NCBI RefSeq assembly: GCF_003664255.1
Contig: NZ_RCCV01000001.1
Location: 3,100,001 to 3,164,000 of the forward strand
Source of the DNA: Micromonospora sp. M71_S20
GTDB taxonomy: Bacteria > Actinomycetota > Actinomycetes > Mycobacteriales > Micromonosporaceae
Length of the DNA: 64,000 nt
Direction: 5' to 3'
The translations under genes and the position numbers were made by a program. Below are positions 18,721 to 27,327 of this stretch, in pieces. Below the pieces are notes generated by a model. That model was not told where the DNA came from. It made no database searches and saw only the letters and a program-made list of their open reading frames with translations. Within the stretch, counting starts at the first letter, position 1. Each line of letters opens with the position of its first letter.

Positions 18721-19641
18721 ATGATGGCGCCCATGGGGAAACAGCAGGACGTCGGCGGACCCGACCGTCACAGTGGGTCAGGTACCGCCGCGGACGGCGC
18801 GACGGGTGGCGGCGTCGACGCGCGGCTCGCCGTCGCCCAGGACCCCGCCACGCCACAGATGACCCTCATCGACCTGGCGTCCGACCCGTCGGCCGTGGTC
18901 CGTAAGGCGGTCGCGACGCGCACCGACGCGCCCGCGCAGGCACTGCGACCGCTGGCCCGGGACCATGACCGTCAGGTCCGCGAGGCCGTGGCGAGAAACC
19001 CCTCGACCTCGATCGGCAACCTCCTGCTACTCGTCAAGGACGCCGACCGGTGGGTCCGCTGGGCGGTCGCCGGTAACCCGTCCTGCGACGAGTCGGTCCG
19101 TCGGGTGATGGCGGAGGCTCCCGACAAGGAGCTTCGCGGTCTCCTCGCGGAGACGCGCGACCTGGAACCCGAGCTGGCCGCGCGCTTGGCCGACGACGTC
19201 TCTCCCGAGGTACGGGAACGACTCGCCACTCACACCCACGACCCCGACGTGATCACCGCCCTGATGGCCGACCGCACCGCGCGCGTACGCAAGGGGCTCG
19301 CCCGCAACCCGCGGACCACCGCCGCCCAGCGCAGCGCGCTCGCCCAGGATCCCGTGGTGGACGTCCGCGTCGCGCTGGTGCTCGCGGTCGAGCTGGACGA
19401 CGCGGATCTGCGACGCCTCGTCGACGACCGCTCGGTGCAGGTGCGGATGGCGTTGGCGACGTCGGAGATGGTTCCGCCACACATCCGGCAGGCCCTCGGC
19501 AGCGATCCCGACGAGATGGTTGCCGGCGCGGCGCGGAACTTCCGCCCCGGGGCGGGCGGCGCCGCGGTGGTACGGGCTCCGCGCATCGGCCACCGGGCCC
19601 CCGGAACCGGCCGAGGTCGACCCGGCGGCGCCCGGCGCTGA
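18721..19641 (+). CDS. LRV/HEAT-like repeat protein
   Basis: 306 residues, no signal or membrane segment. From about residue 33 the protein is made of helical repeats of 22-25 residues with recurring patterns such as VRKAVATR, VREAVARNPST, VRWAVAGNPS, VREALATH and VRKGLARNPRT, the variant leucine-rich (LRV) or HEAT-like type. These form solenoids for protein binding; no enzyme motif is present. Several ATGs (18700, 18721, 18724, 18733) are possible and no clear ribosome binding site decides between them. Partner unknown. Confidence 0.7.
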   Translation: MMAPMGKQQDVGGPDRHSGSGTAADGATGGGVDARLAVAQDPATPQMTLIDLASDPSAVVRKAVATRTDAPAQALRPLARDHDRQVREAVARNPSTSIGNLLLLVKDADRWVRWAVAGNPSCDESVRRVMAEAPDKELRGLLAETRDLEPELAARLADDVSPEVRERLATHTHDPDVITALMADRTARVRKGLARNPRTTAAQRSALAQDPVVDVRVALVLAVELDDADLRRLVDDRSVQVRMALATSEMVPPHIRQALGSDPDEMVAGAARNFRPGAGGAAVVRAPRIGHRAPGTGRGRPGGARR

Positions 19642-19671
19642 GGCCGGCGCGAGGACCGGACTGTCGAGGCG

Positions 19672-19869
19672 TCACTCGCAGCGGTCCTCGCCGCCCCGCC
19701 CGTACGGCTCGCAGCAGTCCGGCCGGTGCCGGAACACGACCAGCGTGTGACCGTGGCGCTCCTCGCGGTCGCCGGTCCGCTCGTACAGGCAGGCACCCCA
19801 CACCACCGTCTCGCCTTGGCCGTCGACCACCTGCCCGTCGCCAGGGCCGTGCCGCAGCAACACCCTCAC
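19672..19869 (-). CDS. Small hypothetical protein, 65 aa
   Basis: From a GTG at 19869 it reads a compact, low-proline sequence (VLLRHGPGDG... LVVFRHRPDCCEPYG) with a Cys pair near the C-terminus. Upstream codons in the same frame look like non-coding filler, so the short form is preferred. No ribosome binding site is visible; translation could be leaderless, since TAGCGT lies about 10 bases before. Function unknown. Confidence 0.45.
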   Translation of the reverse strand: MRVLLRHGPGDGQVVDGQGETVVWGACLYERTGDREERHGHTLVVFRHRPDCCEPYGRGGEDRCE

Positions 19870-19976
19870 ACCGGCGACGCTACCCGCGCTCGCCGCGGTG
19901 CCGTCAGGACTTGCGGAACGAGGCCGGGCGTTCCGGGGTGGTTGCGCATTCGCCCGCCCCGCTTGCTGCGGGTCTG

Positions 19977-20204
19977 TCAGTGTTCGCCGCCGTCGCCGGC
20001 CGGATGCGACGACCGTCCCGGTGGCTTCCGCAACCACAGCCACACCCCGGTCAGGAGGCACGCCGCGCCCAGGAACGCGATCGCCGACTCGGCCAGCTCG
20101 GAGAGGTCGTCGAGGAACGGGAACGTGTGCGAGGCGGCCAGGGCCAGAAGCGCGATCGAGAACAGAAGGACGGCAAGGGCCCGCTGTCGAAGCATGGGTG
20201 CCAT
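19977..20204 (-). CDS. Small two-helix membrane protein, 75 aa
   Basis: 75 residues with two hydrophobic helices (about 7-24 and 38-58) and a charged, Gly-rich tail. The pattern is that of small actinobacterial membrane proteins without assigned function. ATG at 20204. It lies upstream of the small 65-residue gene on the same strand. Confidence 0.6.
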   Translation of the reverse strand: MAPMLRQRALAVLLFSIALLALAASHTFPFLDDLSELAESAIAFLGAACLLTGVWLWLRKPPGRSSHPAGDGGEH

Positions 20205-20259
20205 TGGACCACGGCGGTCGCCGCGGCTACCTCCCGCGCGGGAGGCCCCCGCCAGTGGT

Positions 20260-20451
20260 TCAGGCGGCGTAGATGTACTTGTTGTTCCCTACCGCCAGCA
20301 CGGCCGCCGTGGCGCCGCGGACCCCACTGTTCAGATTGCGCCAGCCCGCGTTGCTGGCCGCCTCGAAGATCCGGCCGCCGTTGAGGGTGTAGACGATCTT
20401 CGTGGTGCCCGCCGCGATCGCCGCCACCGCCGAGCCCGGAGTCAGTGCGGT
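20260..20451 (-). pseudogene. C-terminal relic of a lectin-like beta-propeller protein
   Basis: Reading the minus strand to the stop at 20260, about 64 residues are typical of a tachylectin-type propeller blade: KIVYTLNGGRIFEAAS, then NAGWRNLNSGV and a final NNKYIYAA. There is no start codon with a proper upstream domain; the frame changes to Arg/Pro-rich nonsense above 20451 and is closed by a stop at about 20487. This looks like the surviving 3' end of a secreted sugar-binding protein whose rest was deleted. Confidence 0.6.
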
Positions 20452-20602
20452 CGCCGGTCGGCTGGTACCCGGTCGGCGACAGGTTCACCGACGGCAGCCT
20501 CGCCGGCCGCTGCCGTCGTCGACTGACGACGGTGCCCGTGACCGAAGCTCGCGTTCGGCGGAGGCGCCACCGGCACCCGGCCGTCCGGTGTTTGCTGTCC
20601 AC

Positions 20603-21757
20603 ATGAGCTTCCCGTCCCACCGGCAGCGTCGGCGTCGGTCATCTCGGCGCCTGGTGGCACGACTGGGCGCGGAGCGCTACATGCTGCTGATGCTCATCGG
20701 TTTCGGCGGCGCGGTCCTCGGCACCCGCGCGTTCCTGGCGCTGACCGGTTATCCGCAGGTCGGCGGCGGTACGTTGCACATCTCGCACGCCCTGTGGGGT
20801 GGCCTGTCGTTGTTCGTCGCCTCGCTCGTCCCGCTGCTCGTCGTCAGCCGGGCCGCGCTGCTCTGGGCGGCGCTGCTGGCCGGGATCGGCGCAGGACTCT
20901 TCATCGACGAGGTCGGCAAGTTCATCACCGCCGACAACGACTACTTCTTCCCGGCCGCCGCGCCCATCGCCTACGCGGCCTTCCTCATCGCCGTGTGGCT
21001 GTACGTGCGCGCCCGGGGCACGCGGGTCGAGGGCACGCGTGCGCAACTGCACGCCGCGCTGGAGCTGCTCGGCGAGGCCGTCGACGGGAGACTCGGCGAA
21101 CGGGACCGGGCGCAGCTGCGGCGACGACTCGGCACCGCCGCCGCGAGCCCGGACGGCGATGAGCTGCGACCGCTGGCTGCGGCGCTGCTGGAGCTGACCG
21201 GGCCCGGGGTGCTGCCGCCGTACGAGCAGCGATCAGGACGGATCTCCCGGATCGCGGTCGCCGTGCGGGCGTGGGTGGCTCGGTCGTTGACCCGGGGTCG
21301 GCTGCGCGTCGGGCTGGTCGTGGCACTCGGGCTACTGGGCTTCGCCGCCCTCAGCGACCTCACCACGATCGTCGCCGTCGCTCTCGACCTGCGTGACGGG
21401 ACCACCGGTGGGGTGCTCGCCACCGCCAACGAGTTCGCCCGCATCGACATCCAGGACCGCCGCGGGGTGCTGCTCCTGCTCGTCCGGGCGTTGCTGGACG
21501 CCTGCGTCGGAACCGCGCTCGTCCTGGCCGCCGGGCTGCTGCTCCGTGGGGTGGCCCGCCGAGCCGTGGAGATCGCCCGGGCGGGTCTGGTCACCTCGCT
21601 GAGCGTGGTGAACCTGCTGGTGTTCTACCTCGACCAGTTCGCCGCCGCCGTCAGCGCGCTCGGTCAGTTGGCGGTCCTGCTCGCGGTGCAGCACTACCAG
21701 CGGCTGGTCGATCGGCCGGCCGACGCCGACCGCTCCGGCGGCGCTGACGGTGACTGA
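20603..21757 (+). CDS. Polytopic membrane protein, function unknown
   Basis: 384 residues. Basic N-terminus (Arg-rich, 1-25), then roughly four helices (30-52, 66-88, 92-108, 120-138), a soluble charged section of about 90 residues (150-240), and four more helices to residue 370. No known motif was recognised. ATG at 20603; no obvious ribosome binding site. The gene converges on the aminotransferase gene with 58 bases between stops. Confidence 0.6.
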   Translation: MSFPSHRQRRRRSSRRLVARLGAERYMLLMLIGFGGAVLGTRAFLALTGYPQVGGGTLHISHALWGGLSLFVASLVPLLVVSRAALLWAALLAGIGAGLFIDEVGKFITADNDYFFPAAAPIAYAAFLIAVWLYVRARGTRVEGTRAQLHAALELLGEAVDGRLGERDRAQLRRRLGTAAASPDGDELRPLAAALLELTGPGVLPPYEQRSGRISRIAVAVRAWVARSLTRGRLRVGLVVALGLLGFAALSDLTTIVAVALDLRDGTTGGVLATANEFARIDIQDRRGVLLLLVRALLDACVGTALVLAAGLLLRGVARRAVEIARAGLVTSLSVVNLLVFYLDQFAAAVSALGQLAVLLAVQHYQRLVDRPADADRSGGADGD

Positions 21758-21815
21758 ACGCGAACGCCGCGCCGAACCTGAACGTCGCCCGGGCCCATGC
21801 TGACGGCGGGCGTCC

Positions 21816-23042
21816 TCAGCGGACGGCGTCGCCCATGCGGGCGACGGCCTCGGTGAGGATCGCCGGCGAGGTGGCGAAGTTGAGCCGGACGAAGCCCGCC
21901 CCGCCGGTGCCGAAGACGTGCCCGGAGCTGAGGGCGACCCGCGCGTGGTCGAGGAACATCTTCGCCGGCCCGGCGACGTCGCTGACCACGCCGATGTCGT
22001 CGGCCGGCTGTTCCGTGTCGACGCCGAGCCCGGTGCAGTCCAGCCAGGCGAGGTAGGTGCCCTCGGGGCGGTGGTACGGGACGGACGGCAGGTGCTTCGC
22101 CAGCAGCGTCGCGAGCAGCGTGCGGTTGCCGTCGAGACCGTCGAGGAGGAGGTCGAGCCACGGCCCGCCCTCGCGGAACGCGACGGTGTGCGCGATGACG
22201 CCGAGGTGGCTGGGCCCGTGGCTGACCTCTTCCGGCATGCGGCGGAGGTCGGGCACGGCCTGCGGGCCGGCGACCGCGAGCGCCGCCTTGAGGCCGGCGA
22301 GGTTCCAGGCCTTCGAGGCGGAGGTCAGGGCGAACGCGTTCTCGGCGCCGGCCACCGTCAGGTACGGGGTGAAGTGCGCCCCCGGCAGCACCAGGGGGGC
22401 GTGGATCTCGTCGGAGATGACCCGTACGCCGTGCCGGTCGGCCAGCGCGGCGACGGTTTCGAGCTCGTCGCGCCGGTGGACGACCCCGGTCGGGTTGTGC
22501 GGGTTGCACAGCAGGAACGCCGGCCGGCGGCCGTGGGCCCGCGCGCGGCGGAAGGCCTCGTCGAGGGCGGCGGGGTCCATGCGCCGGTCGGGCCCGAGCG
22601 GGGCCTCGACCACCTGCCGGTCGGCGTGGCTGACAAAGGCGTAGAAGGGCGGGTAGACGGGGGAGCAGACCACGACCGCGTCGCCGGGGTCGGTGACGAG
22701 CCGGAGCACCTCGACGATGCCCATCATCACGTCGGGCACGACCGAGGTGTGCGCGACGCGGAAGTCGGGCCAGCCCCAGCGCTGTGCGGCGAAGTCACCG
22801 ACCGCCTCGGCGTACGCCGTCCCGTACGGGTAGCCGGTGTCGCCGAGGTCGACCGCGCGGCGGAGCGCGTCGGCCACCGGGGGAGCGAGGGGCACGTCCA
22901 TCTCCGCGACCCAGAGCGGGAGCACGTCGGGCGCGAACATGCGCCACTTCACGCTGGTGCGCTGCCGGAGTTCGTCCAGCGTGAGCAGGGTGAGCGGGTT
23001 CCGGGCCGCCGAGCCGTCGGCGGAGGGGCCAGGGCTTGCCAT
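21816..23042 (-). CDS. MalY/PatB-type PLP aminotransferase / C-S lyase
   Basis: 408 residues of fold-type I PLP enzyme. Visible are [18 protein letters not shown] near the N-terminus (typical of the MalY/PatB cystathionine beta-lyase branch), [16 protein letters not shown] (Asp binding the PLP ring nitrogen) and [12 protein letters not shown] (Schiff-base Lys). It should cleave C-S bonds of cystathionine-like substrates or transaminate. ATG 23042 is taken; ATG 23054 is also possible. It stands alone on the minus strand. Confidence 0.8.
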   Translation of the reverse strand: MASPGPSADGSAARNPLTLLTLDELRQRTSVKWRMFAPDVLPLWVAEMDVPLAPPVADALRRAVDLGDTGYPYGTAYAEAVGDFAAQRWGWPDFRVAHTSVVPDVMMGIVEVLRLVTDPGDAVVVCSPVYPPFYAFVSHADRQVVEAPLGPDRRMDPAALDEAFRRARAHGRRPAFLLCNPHNPTGVVHRRDELETVAALADRHGVRVISDEIHAPLVLPGAHFTPYLTVAGAENAFALTSASKAWNLAGLKAALAVAGPQAVPDLRRMPEEVSHGPSHLGVIAHTVAFREGGPWLDLLLDGLDGNRTLLATLLAKHLPSVPYHRPEGTYLAWLDCTGLGVDTEQPADDIGVVSDVAGPAKMFLDHARVALSSGHVFGTGGAGFVRLNFATSPAILTEAVARMGDAVR

Positions 23043-23114
23043 ACCGCCCACCATAGGACCCGGCGTCGCCCCCGGTCCCGCCCGCCCGGCGCCCACGTCC
23101 GGCCCTCGACGCCG

Positions 23115-24095
23115 CTACCAGCGGTTGCGGGCCTCCTCGGCCCAGCCGACCAGTCCCTCCAGGTCGACGCGCTCGCCGTCGTCGGCCGCCGCCCAGCCGG
23201 TGAAGTGCCCGAAGCACTGGTGCGTCTCGTTGGCGAGCACACCGAAGTTCGTCCTGGCGATCTTCTCGTGGAAGGGGTGGAACTCCACCGCCACCCGCTC
23301 ACCGCTGATCCGCCACGGCCGCAACCAGTCGGCACGGTCGTACTCCCAGCGCAGCTCGTCGCCGATCTTGTGCAGCCGGCCGTCGACGAAGAGGCCGTTC
23401 TCGGTCGAGCCGGTGCCGTCGGTCCACCGGCCGCCGAGCTGGATCGCCCGACCCGGGCCGCTGCCGGCGGCCCAGTTCCAGCGGATCGCGTACGGCCACC
23501 TGCCGCGACCGTGGTCGAGGACGGCGAAGGAGTCCGCCTCGGCGACCGGATGCTCCACCCCGTCGACCCGCAGGGTGCCGCGCACCGGGCGGCCGAGGTC
23601 CTTGACGGTGTACTGGAACCGGCGGGTGCTCCAGGGCACCACCACGCCGAGCGACTCGTGCCCCGCCGGCAGCGGCACCACGAGGTCGACCTCCAGACCG
23701 GGGGCGGTGGCGCGGATGGTGGTGCCCGACGCCGCCTGGTCGATGTCGATCGAGAGCCCGCCGCCGCGTGCCCGCACCGCGCCCGCCCCGCTGACCGGCG
23801 GGAAGAGCGTGCCCCGGGCGAAGGGGACCACCGCGTTCCTGTCGATCTCGGCCTTCGTCGCGCGGTCGAGCACGTAGAGGCTGTGCACGCCCGCGTAGTC
23901 CAGCGACGAGGCGACCACGCCGACGATGTGGGTCGGCGTGACGACGCCCCAGTACTCCCAGCGTTTGTTGCGGCCCCAGCCACGCAGGTTCGCCCGGTGC
24001 AGTGGACGGCGGCTCCAGCCCACGGCGGCGGGATCGAGCCGCCCGCCCGCAAGGCACAGGTCGACCGGCTCGGTGATCTCGTTCTCGCGCGTCAC
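23115..24095 (-). CDS. DUF2804 family protein
   Basis: 326 residues matching the DUF2804 type: an N-terminal LCLAGGRLDPAAVGWSRRPLHR, then NKRWEYWGV, a long beta-rich body, and a late EFHPFHEK followed by HQCFGHFTGW. No catalytic role is established for this family as far as I know. The ATG overlaps the stop of the upstream amidohydrolase gene by four bases (ATGA), so the two are co-translated. Confidence 0.75.
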   Translation of the reverse strand: MTRENEITEPVDLCLAGGRLDPAAVGWSRRPLHRANLRGWGRNKRWEYWGVVTPTHIVGVVASSLDYAGVHSLYVLDRATKAEIDRNAVVPFARGTLFPPVSGAGAVRARGGGLSIDIDQAASGTTIRATAPGLEVDLVVPLPAGHESLGVVVPWSTRRFQYTVKDLGRPVRGTLRVDGVEHPVAEADSFAVLDHGRGRWPYAIRWNWAAGSGPGRAIQLGGRWTDGTGSTENGLFVDGRLHKIGDELRWEYDRADWLRPWRISGERVAVEFHPFHEKIARTNFGVLANETHQCFGHFTGWAAADDGERVDLEGLVGWAEEARNRW

Positions 24096-24988
24096 GACGG
24101 GGAGGCTATCCGGCCCGGCTCCGGCGGGGACACCGCCGGCCGTCGCCCGGTGGCGGCGGCGTGGCGGTCGAGGGCGCGCAGGAGGTTGCCGCCGAGGACG
24201 GCGTCGCGGTCCCCGGCCGACAGCCCGTCGAGACCGGTCGGGTGGGCCGCCTGGGCGAAGGACACGTGGTCGAGGCTGGGGGAGAAGTCGGATCCCCAGT
24301 ACAGGCGCCGTGGGCCGAAGCGGTCGAGGAGCAGGTCGACGAAGGGGCGGGCCGCCCGGTGCGGGAAGGCGTGTGCCGGGTGGCTGACCGCGTACAGGCC
24401 GGAGACCTTGACCCCGACGTGGGGTGACCGGGCGATCCGCGTCAGGGGAGCGAGGACGGCCTCCGCCGTATCGCGGGTGGGCACCTCAGCGTGTTCCCCG
24501 GGCAGGCCGAGGTGGCTGAACAGCACGGTGCAGCCGTCCAGGGCGGCCAGGGCCGGGCCGAGCCGCGTGGTCGCCGCGGGGGTGGCGTTGAGGCTCACCA
24601 CCGCCCCGGCGCCGTTCAGCGTCGGCGCCTCGTGCGTCGTCCAGGCGGCGAACGCCTCGGCGGCCGCCTCGTCGGGCAGGTACGCAGCGACGCCGACGAA
24701 GCCGGCGGACAGCCAGGTCCCGGTCCCGCCCGCTCCGGCCGGTCCGCCTGGTGGGACGTAGGCGACCGGGGCGATCCAGTCGTGCGCGGCGGCCAGCCGG
24801 GCGAGATGGTCGTTGTTGCCGGCGAAGCGCGGCTCGCCCTCGTAGCCGACCACGAGTGCCCGTTCGATGCCGTGCTCGCGACGTATGCCCTGGTAGACGG
24901 CCAGTTCGTCGCCGCCGGCGGGGGAGCGGCCGTAGCGGCCGGGGTAGCCGTCGGCGAACAGGTGCAGGTGGGCGTCAGCGCGTCGCAT
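24092..24988 (-). CDS. Amidohydrolase-2-family metal-dependent hydrolase
   Basis: 298 residues, TIM-barrel amidohydrolase type. The N-terminal metal site HLHLF (DAHLHLF) is present, followed by later strand ends VLFSHLGLPGEH and LYWGSDFSPS (Asp near 248). Such enzymes hydrolyse lactones or decarboxylate small acids, as in PDC or amidase pathways. It starts 112 bases from the divergent M20 gene and may share the control region of the sugar island. Substrate unknown. Confidence 0.7.
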   Translation of the reverse strand: MRRADAHLHLFADGYPGRYGRSPAGGDELAVYQGIRREHGIERALVVGYEGEPRFAGNNDHLARLAAAHDWIAPVAYVPPGGPAGAGGTGTWLSAGFVGVAAYLPDEAAAEAFAAWTTHEAPTLNGAGAVVSLNATPAATTRLGPALAALDGCTVLFSHLGLPGEHAEVPTRDTAEAVLAPLTRIARSPHVGVKVSGLYAVSHPAHAFPHRAARPFVDLLLDRFGPRRLYWGSDFSPSLDHVSFAQAAHPTGLDGLSAGDRDAVLGGNLLRALDRHAAATGRRPAVSPPEPGRIASPS

Positions 24989-25020
24989 GGTCGGACCCTA
25001 ACCCAAATTTCCGCAGGCCA

Positions 25021-25049
25021 TTGACGTGGCGGCACCCCTGACTTAGGTT
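25021..25049 (+). promoter_or_regulatory. Candidate sigma-70-like promoter for the sugar operon
   Basis: TTGACG at 25021-25026 and TAGGTT at 25044-25049 are separated by 17 bases, a good fit for a housekeeping actinobacterial promoter, ending about 50 bases before the M20 start. The operator-like motif follows directly, overlapping the expected transcription start. Confidence 0.5.
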
Positions 25050-25057
25050 CTTGTCTC

Positions 25058-25072
25058 AATTAGGTCCGTAAC
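25058..25072 (+). promoter_or_regulatory. Operator-like motif A (AATTAGGTCCGTAAC)
   Basis: A TTA-N6-TAA dyad just downstream of the candidate promoter. Very similar motifs lie in the divergent region at 32113-32129 and 32202-32215. Their shared position before genes of one catabolic island suggests one repressor. Confidence 0.45.
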
Positions 25073-25099
25073 TGAGGGCGCGAGCAAGGGGTGAACCGC

Positions 25100-26314
25100 G
25101 TGACGCTGGAAGGCGACGACGTTGATGAGCTGGTCCGGCTGCGGCGCCAGCTTCACCAACACCCTGAGCTGCGGTTCGCTGAGCGACAAACAGCCGCCAT
25201 CCTCGTGGAGCTGTTGCGGCCCCTGGGCCGGATCCGGACCGGAATTGCCGGCACCGGCCTGGCTCTGGAGATCGATGGAGCTGCGCCCGGACCCGAGGTT
25301 CTCCTTCGGGCCGATATGGACGCCTATCCCGTTCAGGACGCCAAGCAGGAGCCGTACGCCTCCCGCAACCCCGGCGTCTGCCACGCCTGCGGGCACGACG
25401 TGCACATGACCGTCGTCTACGGAGTCGCCGCCCGGCTCGCCGCCGACCCGCCGGCCCGGGGCTCGGTGACCCTGCTGTTCCAGCCCGCCGAGGAGATCCC
25501 GTTCGGAGCCGACTCCGGCGCCGCCGCGGTGCTCGCCGACGAGGCGTTCCGTGACCGCCGGTTCGCCGCGGTGCTCGGCCTGCACTGCTGGCCGGACCTG
25601 GCGGCGGGCACGCTCGGTGTCGACCGGAGCACCGCGATGGCGGCGAAGGACGCGTTCCGCGTCGAGTTGCTCGGGGTGGCCGCGCACGCCGCGACCCCGG
25701 CGCTGGGGCGCGACGCCATCCTGGGCCTCACCGCCATGGTCACCACCCTGCACGCCGCCGTGGCCCGGGCCCGCAACCCCGAGGAACTGGTCGCCTTCAA
25801 CATCGGCACCATCTCCGGCGGGGCGAGCCAGAGCCAGGTCGCCGACTGCGCCGAGGCGACCGGCACCCTGCGTACCCACGACCCGGCCGTCCGGGAGCGG
25901 CTCAAGGCGGTGATCGAACGCGTCACCCGCCAGCAGGCCGCGGCGCTCGATCTCGGCGTGCGCTTCACCTGGGCCAACGAGATGCCCCCGGTGCGCAACG
26001 CCGCCGAGCTGGTCGCCCTCGCGCACGCCGAGCTGCCCGGGACCGTCGACGTCGTCGATCTGCCGGTGCCGCCCCTGACCACGGACGACTTCGCGCTGCT
26101 CGGCGCGCTCGGTCCGAGCCTCTACGTCAAGCTGGGCGTCACCGGCGAGCGCGGCGGAGCCCCGCTGCACTCCGGCGCGTTCGACGTCGACGAGCGGTGC
26201 CTGGTGACGGGGGTGGCCGCCCTGGAGCGGCTCACGCGGGCGGTCCTCGACGGTCGACTGCGGGCCGACGTCGCGCAGGGCGCGCCGGCGTCCGCCGGGG
26301 CGGTGGACGGATGA
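25100..26314 (+). CDS. M20-family metal-dependent amidohydrolase/deacylase
   Basis: 404 residues from the GTG at 25100, which has AAGGGG about 8 bases upstream; GTG 25091 is too close to it. Motifs: RRQLHQHPELRF, LRADMDAYPV (Asp), CHACGHDVHM (metal Cys/His), LLFQPAEE (catalytic and metal Glu) and HSGAFDVDE near the end. This is the M20D type that removes acyl or amide groups (N-acyl amino acids, hippurate). First gene of a plus-strand operon; its stop overlaps the next ATG. Its substrate may be an N-acylated sugar or amino acid taken up by the neighbouring transporter (inference). Confidence 0.85.
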   Translation: MTLEGDDVDELVRLRRQLHQHPELRFAERQTAAILVELLRPLGRIRTGIAGTGLALEIDGAAPGPEVLLRADMDAYPVQDAKQEPYASRNPGVCHACGHDVHMTVVYGVAARLAADPPARGSVTLLFQPAEEIPFGADSGAAAVLADEAFRDRRFAAVLGLHCWPDLAAGTLGVDRSTAMAAKDAFRVELLGVAAHAATPALGRDAILGLTAMVTTLHAAVARARNPEELVAFNIGTISGGASQSQVADCAEATGTLRTHDPAVRERLKAVIERVTRQQAAALDLGVRFTWANEMPPVRNAAELVALAHAELPGTVDVVDLPVPPLTTDDFALLGALGPSLYVKLGVTGERGGAPLHSGAFDVDERCLVTGVAALERLTRAVLDGRLRADVAQGAPASAGAVDG

Positions 26315-27312
26315 AGGACGGACCGCGGGTGGCGGTGGTCGGCGGGGGCGCGTTCGGCGTCCGGCACGTGGCCGCCTACCAGGCATTGGGCGTACGCGTC
26401 GACGCGCTGGTCGACCCCGACGCGGCCACCCGGCAGCGGGTGGCCGGCCGCCACGGCATCCCGCACAGCTATCCCACGGTCGCCGACCTGCTCGCCGCCG
26501 GCACGCCGGACGCCGCGTCCGTGTGCGTACCCGGCTCGGCGCACCGTGCCGTCGCCGTCGCCCTGATCGCCGCCGGGGTGCCCGTCCTGGTCGAGAAGCC
26601 GCTGGCCGCGACCGTCGCCGACGCCGCCGCCATCGTCGCCGCCGCCGAGGCGCACGGGGTGCTCTGCCAGCCGGGGCACATCCTGCGGTACAGCCCCGCC
26701 CACCGGGCGCTGCACGACGCCGTCCGTGCCGGCCGGCTGGGTCAGGTGCTGGCCGTCTCCTCGCGCCGGGACCGCCCCCGCACCCTGACCCGGCTCTTCC
26801 CCGAGGAACATCCCGCCCTGCTGACCGCCGTGCACGACATCGACCTGGCGCTGTGGTACGCGCAGTCGCCGGTGGTCGAGGTACGCGCGGCGGCCCGGAC
26901 CCGCCCGGGATCGGCGACGCCGGTGCTGGTGTGGGCGGAGCTTCGACACGCCAACGGCGTCGTGTCGTCGGTCCGCAACAGCTACCTCCTGCCCGAACAC
27001 ACCCCCAACCACACCTTCGACCTGGTCGAGGTGTACGGCACCGACGGGGTCGGCCACGTCGACCTCGGGCACCCCACGCTGCTCGTGCAGGCCGAGCGGA
27101 CGGAGGCGCCGGACTGGCTGCTCTCCCCGGCCGACGGCGGTGGCGCGCTCGCCGCCGAGCTGCGGCACTTCCTGCGCCGGCTGGACGGCAGCGAGCCCAC
27201 CCCGGTCGTTCCCCTCGCCGACGGGCTGCACGTGGTGCAGATCGCCGCCGCCGTCGTCGACAGCGCCACCGCCGACGGCGCCCCCCGCCGAGTTCCCCAT
27301 CCCCCTCGCTGA
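26311..27312 (+). CDS. Gfo/Idh/MocA-family oxidoreductase
   Basis: 333 residues. The N-terminal Rossmann domain has VAVVGGGAFGVRH (GxGxxG), VCVPGSAH and VLVEKPLA, the EKP motif of the family. The C-terminal domain contains HDIDLALWY, the family's usual H-D-x-D region. These enzymes oxidise or reduce sugars and cyclitols with NAD(P). ATG overlaps the M20 stop (ATGA), so it is co-translated with it. Likely converts the imported sugar. Confidence 0.85.
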   Translation: MKDGPRVAVVGGGAFGVRHVAAYQALGVRVDALVDPDAATRQRVAGRHGIPHSYPTVADLLAAGTPDAASVCVPGSAHRAVAVALIAAGVPVLVEKPLAATVADAAAIVAAAEAHGVLCQPGHILRYSPAHRALHDAVRAGRLGQVLAVSSRRDRPRTLTRLFPEEHPALLTAVHDIDLALWYAQSPVVEVRAAARTRPGSATPVLVWAELRHANGVVSSVRNSYLLPEHTPNHTFDLVEVYGTDGVGHVDLGHPTLLVQAERTEAPDWLLSPADGGGALAAELRHFLRRLDGSEPTPVVPLADGLHVVQIAAAVVDSATADGAPRRVPHPPR

Positions 27313-27327
27313 CAGGAGCTTCTGCTG

